Of a stretch of 64,000 bases of DNA, positions 12,090-27,000 are shown in pieces. A program made the translations under genes and the position numbers. This DNA comes from Argopecten irradians (Eukaryota > Mollusca > Bivalvia > Pectinida > Pectinidae), in contig NC_091134.1 in NCBI RefSeq assembly GCF_041381155.1, positions 67,746,469 through 67,810,468 on the forward strand. Reading direction: 5' to 3'. The notes below the pieces were generated by a model, which was not told where the DNA came from, made no database searches, and saw nothing but the letters and a program-made list of their open reading frames with translations. The first letter of the stretch is position 1. Each line of letters begins with the position of its first letter.

Positions 12090-15000
12090 GTAAGATTATT
12101 CGTGAACTTATGTCTGATTGTTTACATGTGTTGTAAAAGATTATATCCGAAATTATTGCAAATAGCATTAGATTATACCAATAGACTGCATGTTATGTTT
12201 TCTCTTGAACATCTGGCGGTCGGTGCCTTTGACTGCCGTTTGGCTAACATTGTTGGAGTAGGTCTAATAGAAGATATACTGTAAGAATACAGCGTATATC
12301 TAACTGAACAAATTGTCGTCCATAAACTTTATCTGTGGTTCTGCACCGTTGGCTATTAAAAAAAGCCACACACACACAAAAGGTCCAGCTGTAAACATCC
12401 TACGTTTAGCTACTCTGATATTGTTTAGTTTGGCGAAATTCACAAGAAATTTTAACTACATAAACTAATAGGCTAATAACTTAATGACAACACGTGAACT
12501 AATTTACTTTTGGAACTATTGCGTCCTTTTTATATATACAATGTAACAGGCATATTAAATTAGGAGATATATGTTGCATGCAACTTTAAGTGGGGACTGG
12601 GGGAAGGGGCTATTTTGAGTAGGCCTATTATTCAAAATTTAACCATATTGGGACCATCTAGACTAGCCAGTTGCTCTACGACTATATAGCTGGTCACCCA
12701 GATCCCGAACCGTTCCACTCTTTCTCTACTTTTTCAGTCTTAATCGGGTATCTCCTCGTTACGTACCATGCCACCAATGCTTGAGGTGCGTTTAGTCAGG
12801 GAACCATATTTAGTATGAGCAAAAACCTGCATGATGTGGCCAGAACATGCATGGTTTGAACCCAGGACCTTTGTAACACTAGGTGGTGTAGTACTGGTTA
12901 AGCTTCTTGCCTAGCCTGCCTGGAATGTGAAAAGGTCTTGGGTCACCTGTCGGATCACATGGGTTTTTCCGGGGCACTCTGGTTTCCTCCCACTTCAAGA
13001 CCCATTGCATGCTTTCGTCTGGGCCATCGAAAATGATTTTGTTATATAACTTGTTTTGCAATTTATGTGAAACAAAGTTATATTATTTTTTGAGATGCTC
13101 TAACATGTACCAATTAAAGTACCTGGTTGTGGGTGATCCACATAATCCAGAACCATTACTAACAAAAACAAATGTAAATATTGTTGTATTATGCTTCCTA
13201 ACTGGTGTAATATGCAATAATGTAATATTTATTAAACTATCAATTTTTAAACATTATTAATTATTAGCAATAATGTTTGGTAGCGGATACATGGATGCCA
13301 AAATAATGTGGATCGATCAGAACCCTTTGGAGTACAAGTCGTTCATTTCCTTATATAATGTGACTATCTCGGTACACTGGGAACCTATTAAACCCAGGTT
13401 TCTTCAAATGGACACTTGCAACTTTGACTCGGGGACTTCACCTCGCCAGACAAATCTTTGGTTCCATAGAAGAAAAGATACAAAACTTTAAAGGTTACCA
13501 TCTGCCATGGTTTAATTGAGACGATAGAATATGTTCTATTTGATAAAATGCTTCAAACTATTTAGAAATATTATTGAATTATGTAATATATTTTACAGCT
13601 TGGACCTGATGTTTAAAACTAGGAAATTCAGACTTAGTGGTGTGTCCCAAGTTCAGAAAGGTTCTGTGACTTACTGGTGCATGCTAAAAAAGAAACATGA
13701 GTTTGTTCTTGAGTTCATGTGAGAAAGTATAAGCATAGAAGCTACTGTTATATTGAGCCACTAGTGTATATTTAGCTTAAATTTATTTTTGCATTGTATA
13801 TATATATGTAGGGATACCTTTGTTTTGTTTGCCTTGAAACAGCAGGCTAATTGCTTGAGTTATCCCCCCTGATTTGCCTTGAAGTAGCAGGCTTATTGCT
13901 TGAGTTATCCCCCCTGATTCTCATTAATATCAGATGTTTTTAATGTAAAACTAACATATTTTGAGCATTGGTATTATGAGTCTGATTGATTCATTAAGAA
14001 ATTTATTATCAAAAGGTAATATTTAAAAGTTATAAAAATATGAATAATGAGTACAAATTACAGTTTGAAATTTGTACTGCTAACCTTACTAAAATTTTCC
14101 AATTGATGTGCATATTATGTGTACTACAATTAATTTGTCTTGTGTAAACTTTTAGCAACATGGATACATTCCTGACAAACTGAAGAAAGCCGAGAAACGG
14201 ATTGAGGCCCACCCTTACGATACAGAGGCATGGAGTGTTCTGATCAGGGATGCTCAGGTAGCTATTAGTTATGACAGTTATCAACTTGCAAGCACATTTT
14301 ATTCTAATGTGGTTCAATTATTGATAGGTCAAATTTTCAAATATTGATTTCACACTAAAATATTACCTGGTACTTTATTTCCATTTTGAGAACAGGTGAA
14401 TTTCGAAGATTTCATCACAATGCAATGTCATTTTCATAAATGCAAAACAAGTACAGAATATGATGTATAAATGAAACTAATATAAAGAATGAAAGCAAAT
14501 TGCTATTGTTTGGTAACTTTTTTGTAGATGAAGACAATAGAAGTAGCCAGACAGGTATATGAACGACTTGTAGCACAATTTGCCAACGCTGGGAAATACT
14601 GGAGGATATACATAGAACAGGAGGTTATATATCAATTTACTTGTAGTTACATTGTAGCAGTCTTTCCAAGTCGGCCAATTTTTCCCAAAATCTTAAAAGT
14701 TGGGACTCTTACAAAAAATCAAAAAGAAAATATATGTTTATATTATTAAATAAAGATAAAACATGAAAACAAGATAAAAAGCACCACTATAATTTTGTTT
14801 AGGACTAGAAAAGACTGCTGAAATATGTTTTAATCCTATTTTTGATTTAATTAATGCCTTTTCCAGAGGTATTTTATAAAAGAAATTTGTAATGTTGAGT
14901 TGTTGTGTATATGATGATGTGTCAAAGTGTCTGTAGAACTGCCACAGTAATAACTTTAGCGATATTTAAATAGATGTAGCATCATGTAGCTGTGATGTTA

Positions 15001-18000
15001 TTTCTGTTGTCATGGAGACATAAAATTTGAGAAACCCAGCAGAGTTGTCAGCCTTGTTTATCTTGTTCTGTTATTCCTCTGCGTTTTGTTGTTATTTTAT
15101 GAGTGGAATTTGCAGTAAGTATGTGTGTGTGAAAGTGGTAAAATTTCAACCTATATTACTTAACACATTTATTTCCTACAGCCTTACCAATCAAGTAATA
15201 TGTCAAATTTAAATTAATCATAGAAGTTAAAGCTTATCAATCATAAAAACTTGTGTATAATGCCAATTCATCTGGATTGTGGTGAAATGACTATGCCTCT
15301 ACCATATATAATGTGGAGTTTCCACTAAAACACAACTGAATCACCCTAAAATACCAGTTTTGGTATCTGAAATTCTTTCTAGCATGACTTACTAGTAACT
15401 ATCAATGATTAAGCACTATGTCTTGTCCTATCCAGTTACATCCCCTTTCACAGATACAGTTGATCCTTTACCTTACATTTATTTCATTAGATGAAGACTC
15501 CACGAAAGAAGTTATTGACTTGCATCTGTGCAAATTTTGTTATACTGGAATTGCCATGTCTGTCTGTCCGTCCAAGTTGTCAGCAAACCTGATCCCGATA
15601 ACTCGTCCTGAACTACTTCTTGATCAATTTCAATGAAACTTACGCAACTATACAGATGTTAGAGACCTGCATAAAAAGAAGCCTTATTTTTCCAAGATGT
15701 TTGGTTGCCATTGTACGTTGCTATACACAGGTTTTGTAAAATGACCAATAACTCATCGAATGTAATTAAAATGAACATAAACAAAATTTGTGTTTGGATA
15801 ATCATGAACAGATATTCGAAAACAATGTCATTTGGTTGCCATGTTCCCCAATGAGAGCTAGGCGGTATTAGATAGCCCTTGGTTTTATATTTACTGGTAT
15901 CTGGTTTGGTGGCCATCACTTTAAATTGTCCACCATCCTTCAATATCATATGTTTATATACCTAGTATAAAGTTACATGCTTTCACTTAGTTTGAAAATC
16001 TCAATTGTTTTTGAATGTGAATATACTCATTCACATTTTCTCTTAGTTTGTGCTTCATTCAATTTTTAACAACATAACAATACTAACATAAAAAAGAATT
16101 TCAGCCAGTACATTCATATTGTCTGAATATTGTTGTTTTATATTATGCGAAGAAAAAAAGGAATTACCCTAGAAACAAAGGAACAGTCACTGAGTCATTC
16201 AAGGATAAGTGTAATATCTGGTTCTTAAATCATGTAGAAATTTAAGTTTGATATAACTAAGGGAAAGTCACATAGGCAAGGTAGTTTAAAGATTCAAGTG
16301 GAATAGATATGAAAGGAAGTCTCAGGACGGCCAAAGACTCCAGGATATGGACATACATGTTGAAGTATGCAAAATTAAGGGCAAAGTCATAAATACCACA
16401 GAATCAAGGGCAAAGTGACATGATAGAATTATCACAGAATTAAGGGCAAGGTCACATGATAGAATTATCACAGAATTAAGGGTAAGGTCACATGATAGAA
16501 TTATCACAGAATTAAGGGCAAGGTCACATGATAGAATTATCACAGAATCCAGGGCAAGGTCACAGGATAGAATTTTCACATAATTAGGGTAAGGTCACAT
16601 TATAGAATTATCACAGAATTAGGGTAAGGTCACATTATAGAATTATAACAGAATTAGGGTAAGACCACATTATAGAATTATCACAGAATTAGGGTAAGGT
16701 CACATTATAGAATTATCACAGAATTAGGGTAAGGTCACATTATAGAATTATCACAGAATTAGGGTAAGGTCACATTATAGAATTATCACAGAATCCAGGG
16801 CAAGGTCACATGATAGAATTATCACAGAATCCAGGGCAAGGTCACATTATAGAATTATCACAGAATTAGGGTAAGGTCACATTATAGAATTATCACAGAA
16901 TTAGGGTAAGGTCACATTATAGAATTATCAGGGCTAAGGTCACATTATAGAATTATCACAGAATCCAGGGCAAGGTCACATTATAGAATTATCACAGAAT
17001 TAGGGTAAGGTCACATTATAGAATTATCACAGAATTAGGGTAAGGTCACATTATAGAATTATCACAGAATTAGGGTAAGGTCACATTATAGAATTATCAC
17101 AGAATCCAGGGCAAGGTCACATTATAGAATTATCACAGAATTAGGGTAAGGTCACATTATAGAATTATCACAGAATTAGGGTAAGGCCACATTATAGAAT
17201 TATCACAGAATTAGGGTAAGGTCACATTATAGAATTATCACAGAATTAGGGCAAGGTCACATTATAGAATTATCACAGAATTAGGGTAAGGTCACATTAT
17301 AGAATTATCACAGAATTAGGATAAGGTCACATTATAGAATTATAACAGAATTAGGGTAAGACCACATTATAGAATTATCATAGAATTAGGGTAAGGCCAC
17401 ATTATAGAATTATCACAGAATTAAGGGCAAGGTCACATGATAGAATTATCACAGAATTAGGGTAAGGCTACATTATAGAATTATCACAGAATTAAGGGTA
17501 AGGTCACATTATAGAATTATCACAGAATTAAGGGCAAGGTCACATGATAGAATTATCACAGAATTGGGGTAAGGCCACATTATAGAATTATCACAGAATT
17601 AGGGTAAGGTCACATTATAGAATTATCACAGAATTAAGGGCAAGGTCACATGATAGAATTATCACAGAATTAGGGTAAGGCCACATTACAGAATTATCAC
17701 AGAATTAAGGGCAAGGTCACATGATAGAATTATCACAGAATCCAGGGCAAGGTCACATTATAGAATTATCACAGAATTAGGATAAGGCCACATTATAGAA
17801 TTATCACAGAATTAGGGCAAGGTCACATGATAGAATTATCACAGAATCAAGGGCAAGGTCACAGAATTATCACAGAATCAAGGGCAAGTTTACATAAAGT
17901 GAATTCGCAGGTCCGAGGGGAGGGACATAAACATTATTACAGATAGAAGGGTTGGGTCATGTAGAAAAGGTCACTTTGCTAAAAAGTTTTAATTTTACAT

Positions 18001-21000
18001 TTTTAGCCCACCATCATCAGATGGTGGGCTATTCAAATCACATTTTGTTCGTGGTCCGTCGTCCTTCCGTCCGTTCGTCCGTCCGTCCGTTAACAATTCT
18101 TGTTATCACTATTTCTCAGAAAGTACTGAAGGGATCGTTCTCAAATTTCTTATGTAGGTTCCCCATGGGCCCTAGTTGTGTGTATTGCATTTTGGGACCG
18201 ATCGGTCAACAAGATGGCCACCAGGCAGCCATCTTGGATTTTGATAGTATAAGTTTGTTTATCACTATTTCTCTGAAAGTACGGAAGGGATCATTCTCAA
18301 ATTTCATCTGTAGGTTACCCTAGTGCCCTTGCTGTGCATATTGCATTTTGGGACGGATCGGTCGATAAGATGGCCGCCAGACCGCCATCTTGAATTTTAG
18401 TAGTTGAAGTTTGTTACAGCTATTTATAAGAAAGTATTGCAGTGATCTGTTTTAAAAGTTTGAAAAGTAGAGAAAAGATCCATCTGTCAGTTGTCAGACA
18501 TAGATCAATCTTAGGTGGGCGCCAAGATCCCTCTGGGATCTCTTGTTTTATGCACCGGACTACTAGTTTTGCTCATATACAGACAGAAGCACTACATCAA
18601 ACGAATTAGAATGGAGTTTGAGTGGATGAGAATGACACTAACAGTAATCTTTGTTTCAGCTTGTAACTTTAATGTTATTACTGTGGCAGTGTCAATTTTA
18701 TAGTTATAAACATTAATCAGGTACATGTGGTAAACTTCTCAATCCCTTTTAGAATTTACACTAAAGTTTATTCAAGAATAGTTATAGGAGTAAAGCTATC
18801 TTCTAATTGCATTTATAGTGTGCAATTATGTTTTGAACTATCTGAAATTCTTGAATAAACTTGCTAGTAAAAATATTTGAAAAGTCTTGTATTGGCAAAT
18901 GCTTGGTAAGTGTTGGGAAAAGAATTTTTTTTTAAGTTTGATGCACTATGCAGACATGATTATATGCTGTGAATGGCTACTTGTCAAAAGCAGTAATAAA
19001 TCGTATTATCTTATAAAAATGTTATTTATTTTTGACTTGTTGTTGTTGGATGTGTTCATTAGACATTTTGTTCAGTGTGATGATAATGACCAGCTTTGTT
19101 ATGACCTCTCGGACATGACGTGTACCGCCAACATCTACTAACCCTGTCTTATTTCATCTCAATAACATTATACTACTGACATATGACTGAATGTTAAAAA
19201 GCCAAACATGTATTATACTTTTTTTTTTTTTTTTACAGTACAAATATTTTATTCCCCCAGCTAAGTATGATGTGTATGTATATACACATCGGTAATTTGG
19301 TGAGAGCTGCTAGGGTTGAGGTGCCCTGGGGTCAACTCCCTGAACAATAATGTCCTCGCACAGGAGGGCTCTCGCACAGCATGCATCAATTCATCAATTT
19401 AAACAAAAAATATAATTTTTAGAGCCATTATAGTTAAAGGGAAAAAAGGAAAAACTTTTTAAGAAAATTACTTGTGTATTGAGTATTCTGTTCACATTAA
19501 GATGTGGAATTTAATTGTTTTGGGTGGAGTGAATAAAACATTTGTATATACAAACAAAATCTAGCACAAAAAGACACACACACAGATATATAAAGAATTA
19601 TAGACAATACACAAACAAAACAAAAAATATTCAAATCATACATATTTAAGTACTACAACATAAAAACATCATACAAACATAGATTGGCATATTTAGAAGA
19701 ACTATTCAAAAATATATTTCCAATTGATCCATATTTGATCAAATTTCTCAATACATCCATTTTTAATTGACAGCTTTTTTTCAACATCATATTTTGTTAA
19801 CAAAAACTCACTCAAACCTTGCATATTTATGTTTTGTTTTTTTCTTGATACAGAAAAAATATAAAACTTCATATAAAGAATAATAAAATAGAGAGGTATT
19901 GAAAAAAATTCAGTCTCACCAAACAGAATTGTTTCTAATTTAAATTCCACCACATTATTAGTTTTTTCATATATTTTTCTTTTCATACCTTGCCATATTT
20001 CAAAAGATTTTTGACAATACCAAAAAACATGTTCTATGGTTTCAACTTCTGTATTACAGATATTACATATATTATTTTCAGAAATATTTATAATTTTTAA
20101 GTAATTATTCAAAGGGAGTATACGGTGCTGTAATCTATACTGGAACCATTGTATTATGTATCTTTGGTAATTAGAAAAAGTATTTTATATTTGTTTTTCC
20201 AGTGTATGTTTCTAAAGACAGCTTGTTGCTTCCATTTCTGCTCTGATGTTATCAAACGTTTATTTTTTTCAATTAAACAAAGATACATGTCTTTACATCC
20301 CTTAATACTTTTAAATAAAATATGAATATGGCTAGGTATGAATGGTCTATCTAGTTTATTTAACATACTAAGGTTTAAATTTAGATTCTTACATATTTTC
20401 TTGATACAACTGCATATACTTTGATAAAGCAAAAAATATTCTGATTCTATACCGAATCTTTGTTTGAAATCATTAAAAGAAAGAAAATTATTCTCTTGGT
20501 CTAATAAATCACAAACATTTCGAACACCCTTATCAAACCATTTTTTGTTAAAAAAGGATATTATACTTTAACTTTTTAAAATGTATACATTATAAATCAC
20601 TGATAACGAAGCACAGCTCTGCAAAAACATTTTTAAATAACACCAGAAAGCAGAAAATAATTTTCGTTTAAACAGAATTCAAGTTAATTAAGTCTTCTGT
20701 TATTAATTATATTCACAAATATCTAAACAACTCTAAAAATTATGAAGATATGAATGCATTATTCTGTAGTCTCCTATCTCTTTAATACACACAAATAAAG
20801 GATTATTTGATACAAGATATGACTGGAAACATCTCAAACTTTGGGCTGAAAGGAATTTTTTTATAAAATAAATTATATCTACTACATTTCAAAGAACTTG
20901 TAATTAGTGGAAATGCCCTCAATAAATAATTATTACAGTGAGCAACCTATTATCTGTACATGAATTTAGCTAGGGATTGATGAAAGGTTATAATAATTAA

Positions 21001-24000
21001 TTCCTGGCACAAGCTATCCTGTTAGCTTGATAAACTATAGTTATTAGCTCAGCTGGTCCAAAGGACCAAGATGAGTTTTTGCCATACCCCGGCGTCTGTC
21101 AACAATTTCCAAAATCAATTTCTTGAAAACTACTGGACGTATTTTGACCAAATTTGACTAGTAGCATTGTTATGGGGGTGGTGACTTCAAACTGTTAAAA
21201 TGGTTAGGTTCATCCACCTGGGCATGTCAATATGGTCATATTGCTATAATCAACTTCTCTGAAAGTTAGAACGGGTATTGCTCATATTTATTTGTATTGT
21301 TCTCATATGACAGGGATTCAAAATTGTATACAAATGGTTGGGCTGACCACTGGGAGTCTTAGGGGTGAGGCCAAATGGGGTCAATTTGGTCATCTTAGCC
21401 ATGAATGACTTCTCTGAAAGTTAAAAATGGAAATCATATTTTGTATTATAGATTGGAGATTCAAGATAGTACAACTTGTTGAACTGATCCCCCAGGGCCT
21501 AAGATTCTGGGTCAATTTGACCAGATTTTTTCTCTGAATTACTGTGGGCTTGGGCCTCTTATCTTCAGAAGCAATATGTTTCATCTCAAATTTTGAGGAT
21601 TATTTTCAAGTGAACAATTGACTTTAGTGTTTATAATTAACTTAAATAGATTTTTAGCCCACCATCATCAGATGGTGGGCTATTCAAATCGCCCTGCGTC
21701 CGTTGTCCGTCGTCCGTCAGTAAACCATGCTTGTTATCACTATTTCTTAAAAACTGCTGCAGGGATTTTGTTCAAACTTCACATGGAGGGTCCCCTTGGT
21801 CCATATTTGTGCCATACAGATTTTGAGGCTAATCGGAAAAACAAGATGGCTGCCAGGCAGCTATCTTTGATTTTGGCAGTTGAAGTTTGTTATCGATATT
21901 TCTTGAGAACTACTGAAGGGATTTTGTTCAAGCTTCACATGGAGGTTACCCTTGGTCCCTAGTTGTGCCATACAGATTTTGAGGCTGATCGGAAAAACAA
22001 GATGGCCGCCTGACAGCCATCTTTGATTTTGGCAGTTGAAGTTTGTTATCGATATTTCTTGAGAACTACTGAAGGGATTTTGTTCAAAGTTCACATGGAG
22101 GTTACACTTGGTCCCTAGTTGTGCCATACAGATTTTGAGGCTGATCGGAAAAACAAGATGGCCTTCAAGCAGCCATCTTTGATTTTGGCAGTTGAAGTTT
22201 GTTATTGATATTTCTTGAGAACTACTGAAGGGATTTTGTTCAAACTTCACATGGAGGTTACCCTTGGTCCCTAGTTGTGCCATACAGATTTTGAGGCTGA
22301 TCGGAAAAACAAGATGGCCGCCAGACAGCCATCTTTGATTTTGGCAGTTGAAGTTTGTTATCGATATTTCTTGAGAACTACTGAAGGGATTTTGTTCAAA
22401 CTTCACATGGAGGTTACCCTTGGTCCCTAGTTGTGCCATACAGATTTTGAGGCTGATCGGAAAAACAAGATGGCCTCCAGGCGGCCATCTTGGATTTTGA
22501 TAGTTAAGGTTTGATATCCCCATTTCTCAAAAAGTGCTGAAGGGATCTTTCTCAAATTTCATATGTAGGTTCCCCTAGGGCCTTTGTTGTGCATATTGCA
22601 TTTTTGGACCAATCGGTGGACAAGATGGCCGTCAGGCCGCCATCTTGGATTTCGATAGTTAAAGTTTGTTATGGCTATATCTCAGATAGTACTGAAGGGA
22701 TCTGTCTCAAATTTCATATGTAGGTTTCCCTAGGGACCTAGTTGTGCATATTGCATTTTGGGATCGATCCGTCAACAAGATGGACGCCAGGCAGCCATCT
22801 TGGATTTTGTTATTCAAAGTTTGTTAATCGCTATTTCTCAGAAAGTACTGAATGGATCTGTCTCAAAATTCATATGTAGGTTCCCCTAGGGCCCTAGTTG
22901 TGCATATTGTGATTTGGGACCGATCGGTCAACAAAATTGCTGCCAGGCAGCCATCTTGGAATTTTATATTCAAAGTTTGTTATTGCTATTTCTCAGAAAG
23001 TATTGAATGGATTTTTCTCAAATTTCACATGTAGGTTCCCCTAGCGCCCTAGTTGTGCATATATTTGGGACCGATTGATCAACAAGATGGCCGCCAAGGA
23101 GTCATCTTGGATTTTGATAGTTGAAGTTTGTTACCGCTATTTCTCAAAAAGTACAGAAGCGATCTGTCTCAAATTTTATATGTAGTATGTTTGAAAAAGT
23201 TTAAAAAGTAGAGAAAAGATCCCTCTTTCCTTTGTCAGATATAGATCATTCATTGGTGGGCGCCAAGATCCCTCTGGGATCTCTTGTTGAAATCCCTGAC
23301 AAAATATCCTCACTGATAATTATAAAATGAATCATCTAACAACATCAATATAAAGTTGATATTGACTATCAATTTTACCACAAAAATGTTCATTTCACTA
23401 ACAAATGGTCATCATCTGAAGTAATGCTACACAAAACACAATCAGATTTATAAATTACTTTCCTTGCACTCCAGGCCAACAGGGGAAATCAGTTTTCTGC
23501 TCTGCTCTTGGGGTGAAATAATTCTGTTTTCTACACACACCATTAAACAATTTACATTTTTGACTTCTCCAAAACCGCTGCAGTAATTTCAATTAATTTT
23601 TGCACAGACCTTCTAAGGCATAAGGCCAATCAAAAGTGTGAAATATATTACCCCCACAACCCAGAGGGCTTTGGGAGGGACCAAAAGGGGTCAAATTGAC
23701 TAAAATTTCAAAAATCTTATTCTCAAAAAAAAACACATTTTTGAGCATTATTTGGTAATTTGTTATAGGAATTATTTGGTAATTTGTTATAGAATTATCC
23801 CTATGAAATGGCCATTGAATCCTATTTTCCATGACTGCCTCCCCCCCCCCCCCCCCAGCCATTGTTGCTGGGTTGGGTTAGGCCCAGATGATATAGATGA
23901 TATGTTGTTAGAAAATGATGACACAACCATCTTCTACGTCATGATGTTTTATTGTCTCTATACATGCGTAATCGAAGAAGCGTATAAACGTATAAACGTA

Positions 24001-27000
24001 GAAGCGTAGAGTCTGTAACAAGATAAAACAAGACTCATTAAGTACAAATTTCAATAATACATAGTAACATAACATTCATATTAATCATACATACATACAA
24101 GATCCCTGTGTAGCCTACAGTATATCAACATCAGATTCACAATATATATTTAAATATCAGAGTTAATCTATTTATAAACTCCAGAACAACTATTATAAAT
24201 TAGACTTTATACTAATAGATATAGCTTCTACTATCTATAATAAATACAAGGGGAGGCAATCTGTTCCCTCTACGATCTAAAATCAGAATTATCCCTATGA
24301 AATGGCCATTGAATCCTATTTTCCATGACTGCCCCCCCCCCCCCCCTTGGGGCCTAGGGGCGGGGCCAGGTGGTGTCAAATAGGCTAAAACTTCAAAGAT
24401 CTTCTTCTGAAATTCTGGAACTGGTAGAATCAAATATTCTTCATATATGGAAAGGTCTTAAGGTCCTTAGCAAAAATCGTGAATTATGTGACCCTGGGGT
24501 CTCAAGTTTCTCTCTGGGGTGGGGGTCAAGTTTACTATAGTTTATGTAGGAAAAACACATTTATGAACATTATTTGCTTAGTTTTCATTGGAAACTAGTC
24601 AAACTGGGTTAGAATTATTAACCTGAAATAGCATTTTAACGTCATATCTATATTGGTTCTGGCCGTCACCTAGGGGCCAAACGGGATCAAAATGGCCAAA
24701 ATTTCAAAAATCTTCTTTTGAATTCACAGATTTGATGGAACCAGATACTCTTCATAGATTGAAAGGTTTTAAGGCTCTTTACAAGAATTGTGAATTTCAT
24801 GGCCCTGGGATTTTGATTTTCTTCATAGATTAAAAAGTCAAATTTATAAAATCACTGACTGACTTCAAGGGCCAGATGGGCCAATATATATAGTGTTTAT
24901 ATGTCTTTGTTTCATTCTGTATCCGAACTCAGGTGACCGTTAAGGCCCATGGGCCTCTTGTTATCGTTTAGGTCTATTTAACTGCTGATTTGCTCAATTG
25001 AAGATACATGTCCCTGCACATTCCAAAATGAAAAATAAAGGTAAATGTTCAAATTCATCCTGTTGAAAGAATAAAGGCTTGGCCTGTAGCATCCTTTGGT
25101 GATTGGAAACAATTTTTTTAAAACTTTAGCTGTGTGCCTTATTTTATAGAAGTCAATGAAAGGGTTAAGGCCCAATAGGGGGTATAAAACCCAAATACTT
25201 GCAAATCTATCTGCTGAATGAAAGATATTGGTCTATATTAAGTTTAAGACTTAGCTAGCTAAAGGGAAACCAAATTGGTACAGTTATAGTCTGAGACTCT
25301 CATGTACAGGAGAACAGAGGCTGAATAGGGGAACTTAAACATATATATTGTTAAAATCTAACAGGATAATGAATAGAAAAATATTTGTTAAAGGGGAACA
25401 ACTGTTTTGTGTATTAGCGTTAGTTCAGGAAGGGTGTGACCCTGAATGAGGGAATCTGGGGAAAAACAGAGCAAAATGTATCAAACTTGGTTAGAAGTAT
25501 CAGTATGAGATAACAATTGAACATTAGGCCTAACTAAACCATAGTACTTTTTATGATAGAATCTAGTAGCTTATAGTTGATATAACAAGTCCTTCCTGAA
25601 ATCCAGGGACCATATATATAGTGAACTAAGGCCTCTTTGTCGCTATAAATATTGCTGGTACGAGTATACAAGTTGGTCGTACATGTGGTACTGCCAGGAT
25701 TGGGCTTGATTACATCAGAAAGCATACTGACTGTATTAATATTAAGGCTGTGCCATCTCGCCTGATAATGAAATCCCTAGATATTGGTGGGTTTATCGAG
25801 CCAGGTGAGTGATATAAACCCTATTGACCTCTTCTTATCATACATATAACACACCTGACTTTTTTATTACTCCCCAAACTTGGGGTGCTCTATCTCCTAT
25901 ATTTTTGACTTATCTCTATCTTATGCACTAATATATGTTGGGTGTATGGGTCCATTAGGTGAGGCGGTTTGTCACATACCAGAATCAGGTCATCACATCT
26001 GCAATATACCTTTTGGCTCAAATTAAGAAAAAAAATGTACAGACTCTTTCATTTCTATTAGACACTAAAGCACCATGCTTTTCATATGGGTCCATCTAGG
26101 ACAGGGGAAATAGCTTAATATTATTTAGTCATTAAATTTTCAAACTTGTTTTCTATACCATTTATAATTTACTAGAGCAATAGCAATGGGTTTCAATTTC
26201 ATATAAATAATACCTGTAGGTGCATTAGTATTTAACTAAAATTGCAATAATTAAGGTTATTATAGTGCACGATTGTTTCTCTCATTTTCAAATAGGAAAT
26301 AGTATAGTTTTAGGCCTATGTCAACATCGCTGGCATTTCATTCATGGTACATTGTTGGTACTTCAATAAATATTTTTCGAAATTGCAGTCTCCCAAGTCA
26401 CCTATTTAGTAAAAGTTCTTTGATGGTTAAAAATTTCATACCCCTTTTTCATCCATCTTCTGCTGTAAAGGTTTCTGGAGCTTTTCTCAGAACTTAACAG
26501 ACATTGTTGTTTGCATATGTAAAGGATTATTTTCGGGATCAAAAGTCCAAGATGGCAACCATCAACTAAAATTTCAAAAATCTTCGTGATCTCCACTCGT
26601 TAATGTGGTAGAATCAAATACTCATCATAGATTGAAAGGTCTCAAGGCCCTCTACAAAAATTGTGATTAATTTCATGCCCTTGGGGTCTCAGATTTTCTC
26701 TTGGGGAGGGGGTCAAATTTACTTCAGTTTATGTAGAAAAACACATTTATGAGCATTATTTGTTCAATTTTCGCAGGAAATTAGTCAAAACTTGATTAAA
26801 ATTATTAGTCTGAGATAGCATTTTAACATTAGTATATCCATATTGGTCCTTGCTGACCCTAAGTGGCCAAAGGGGAGGAACCAAATGGGTCAAAATTGCA
26901 AAAATTTCAAAGGTCTTCTTCACTCCCAGATGTGGTAGAATCAAATACTCAAGCTCAAGGCCCCTCTATGATAATTGTGAACTTCATGGTCCCAAGCTCA

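Larger units (their letters stand above)
12090..14155 (+). other. CSTF3 intron 1
   Basis: A 2.07-kb intron that ends in aacttttag. It contains a SINE-like element at about 12875-13010 and a 45-bp tandem duplication at 13831-13919. Nothing else is recognised. Confidence 0.8.

Noticed and set aside
21861..22523. 220-residue - strand ORF with internal repeats
   Set aside because: It is a translation of the nearly identical 150-bp core units of the hairpin-family element; the period and start are set by the repeat.
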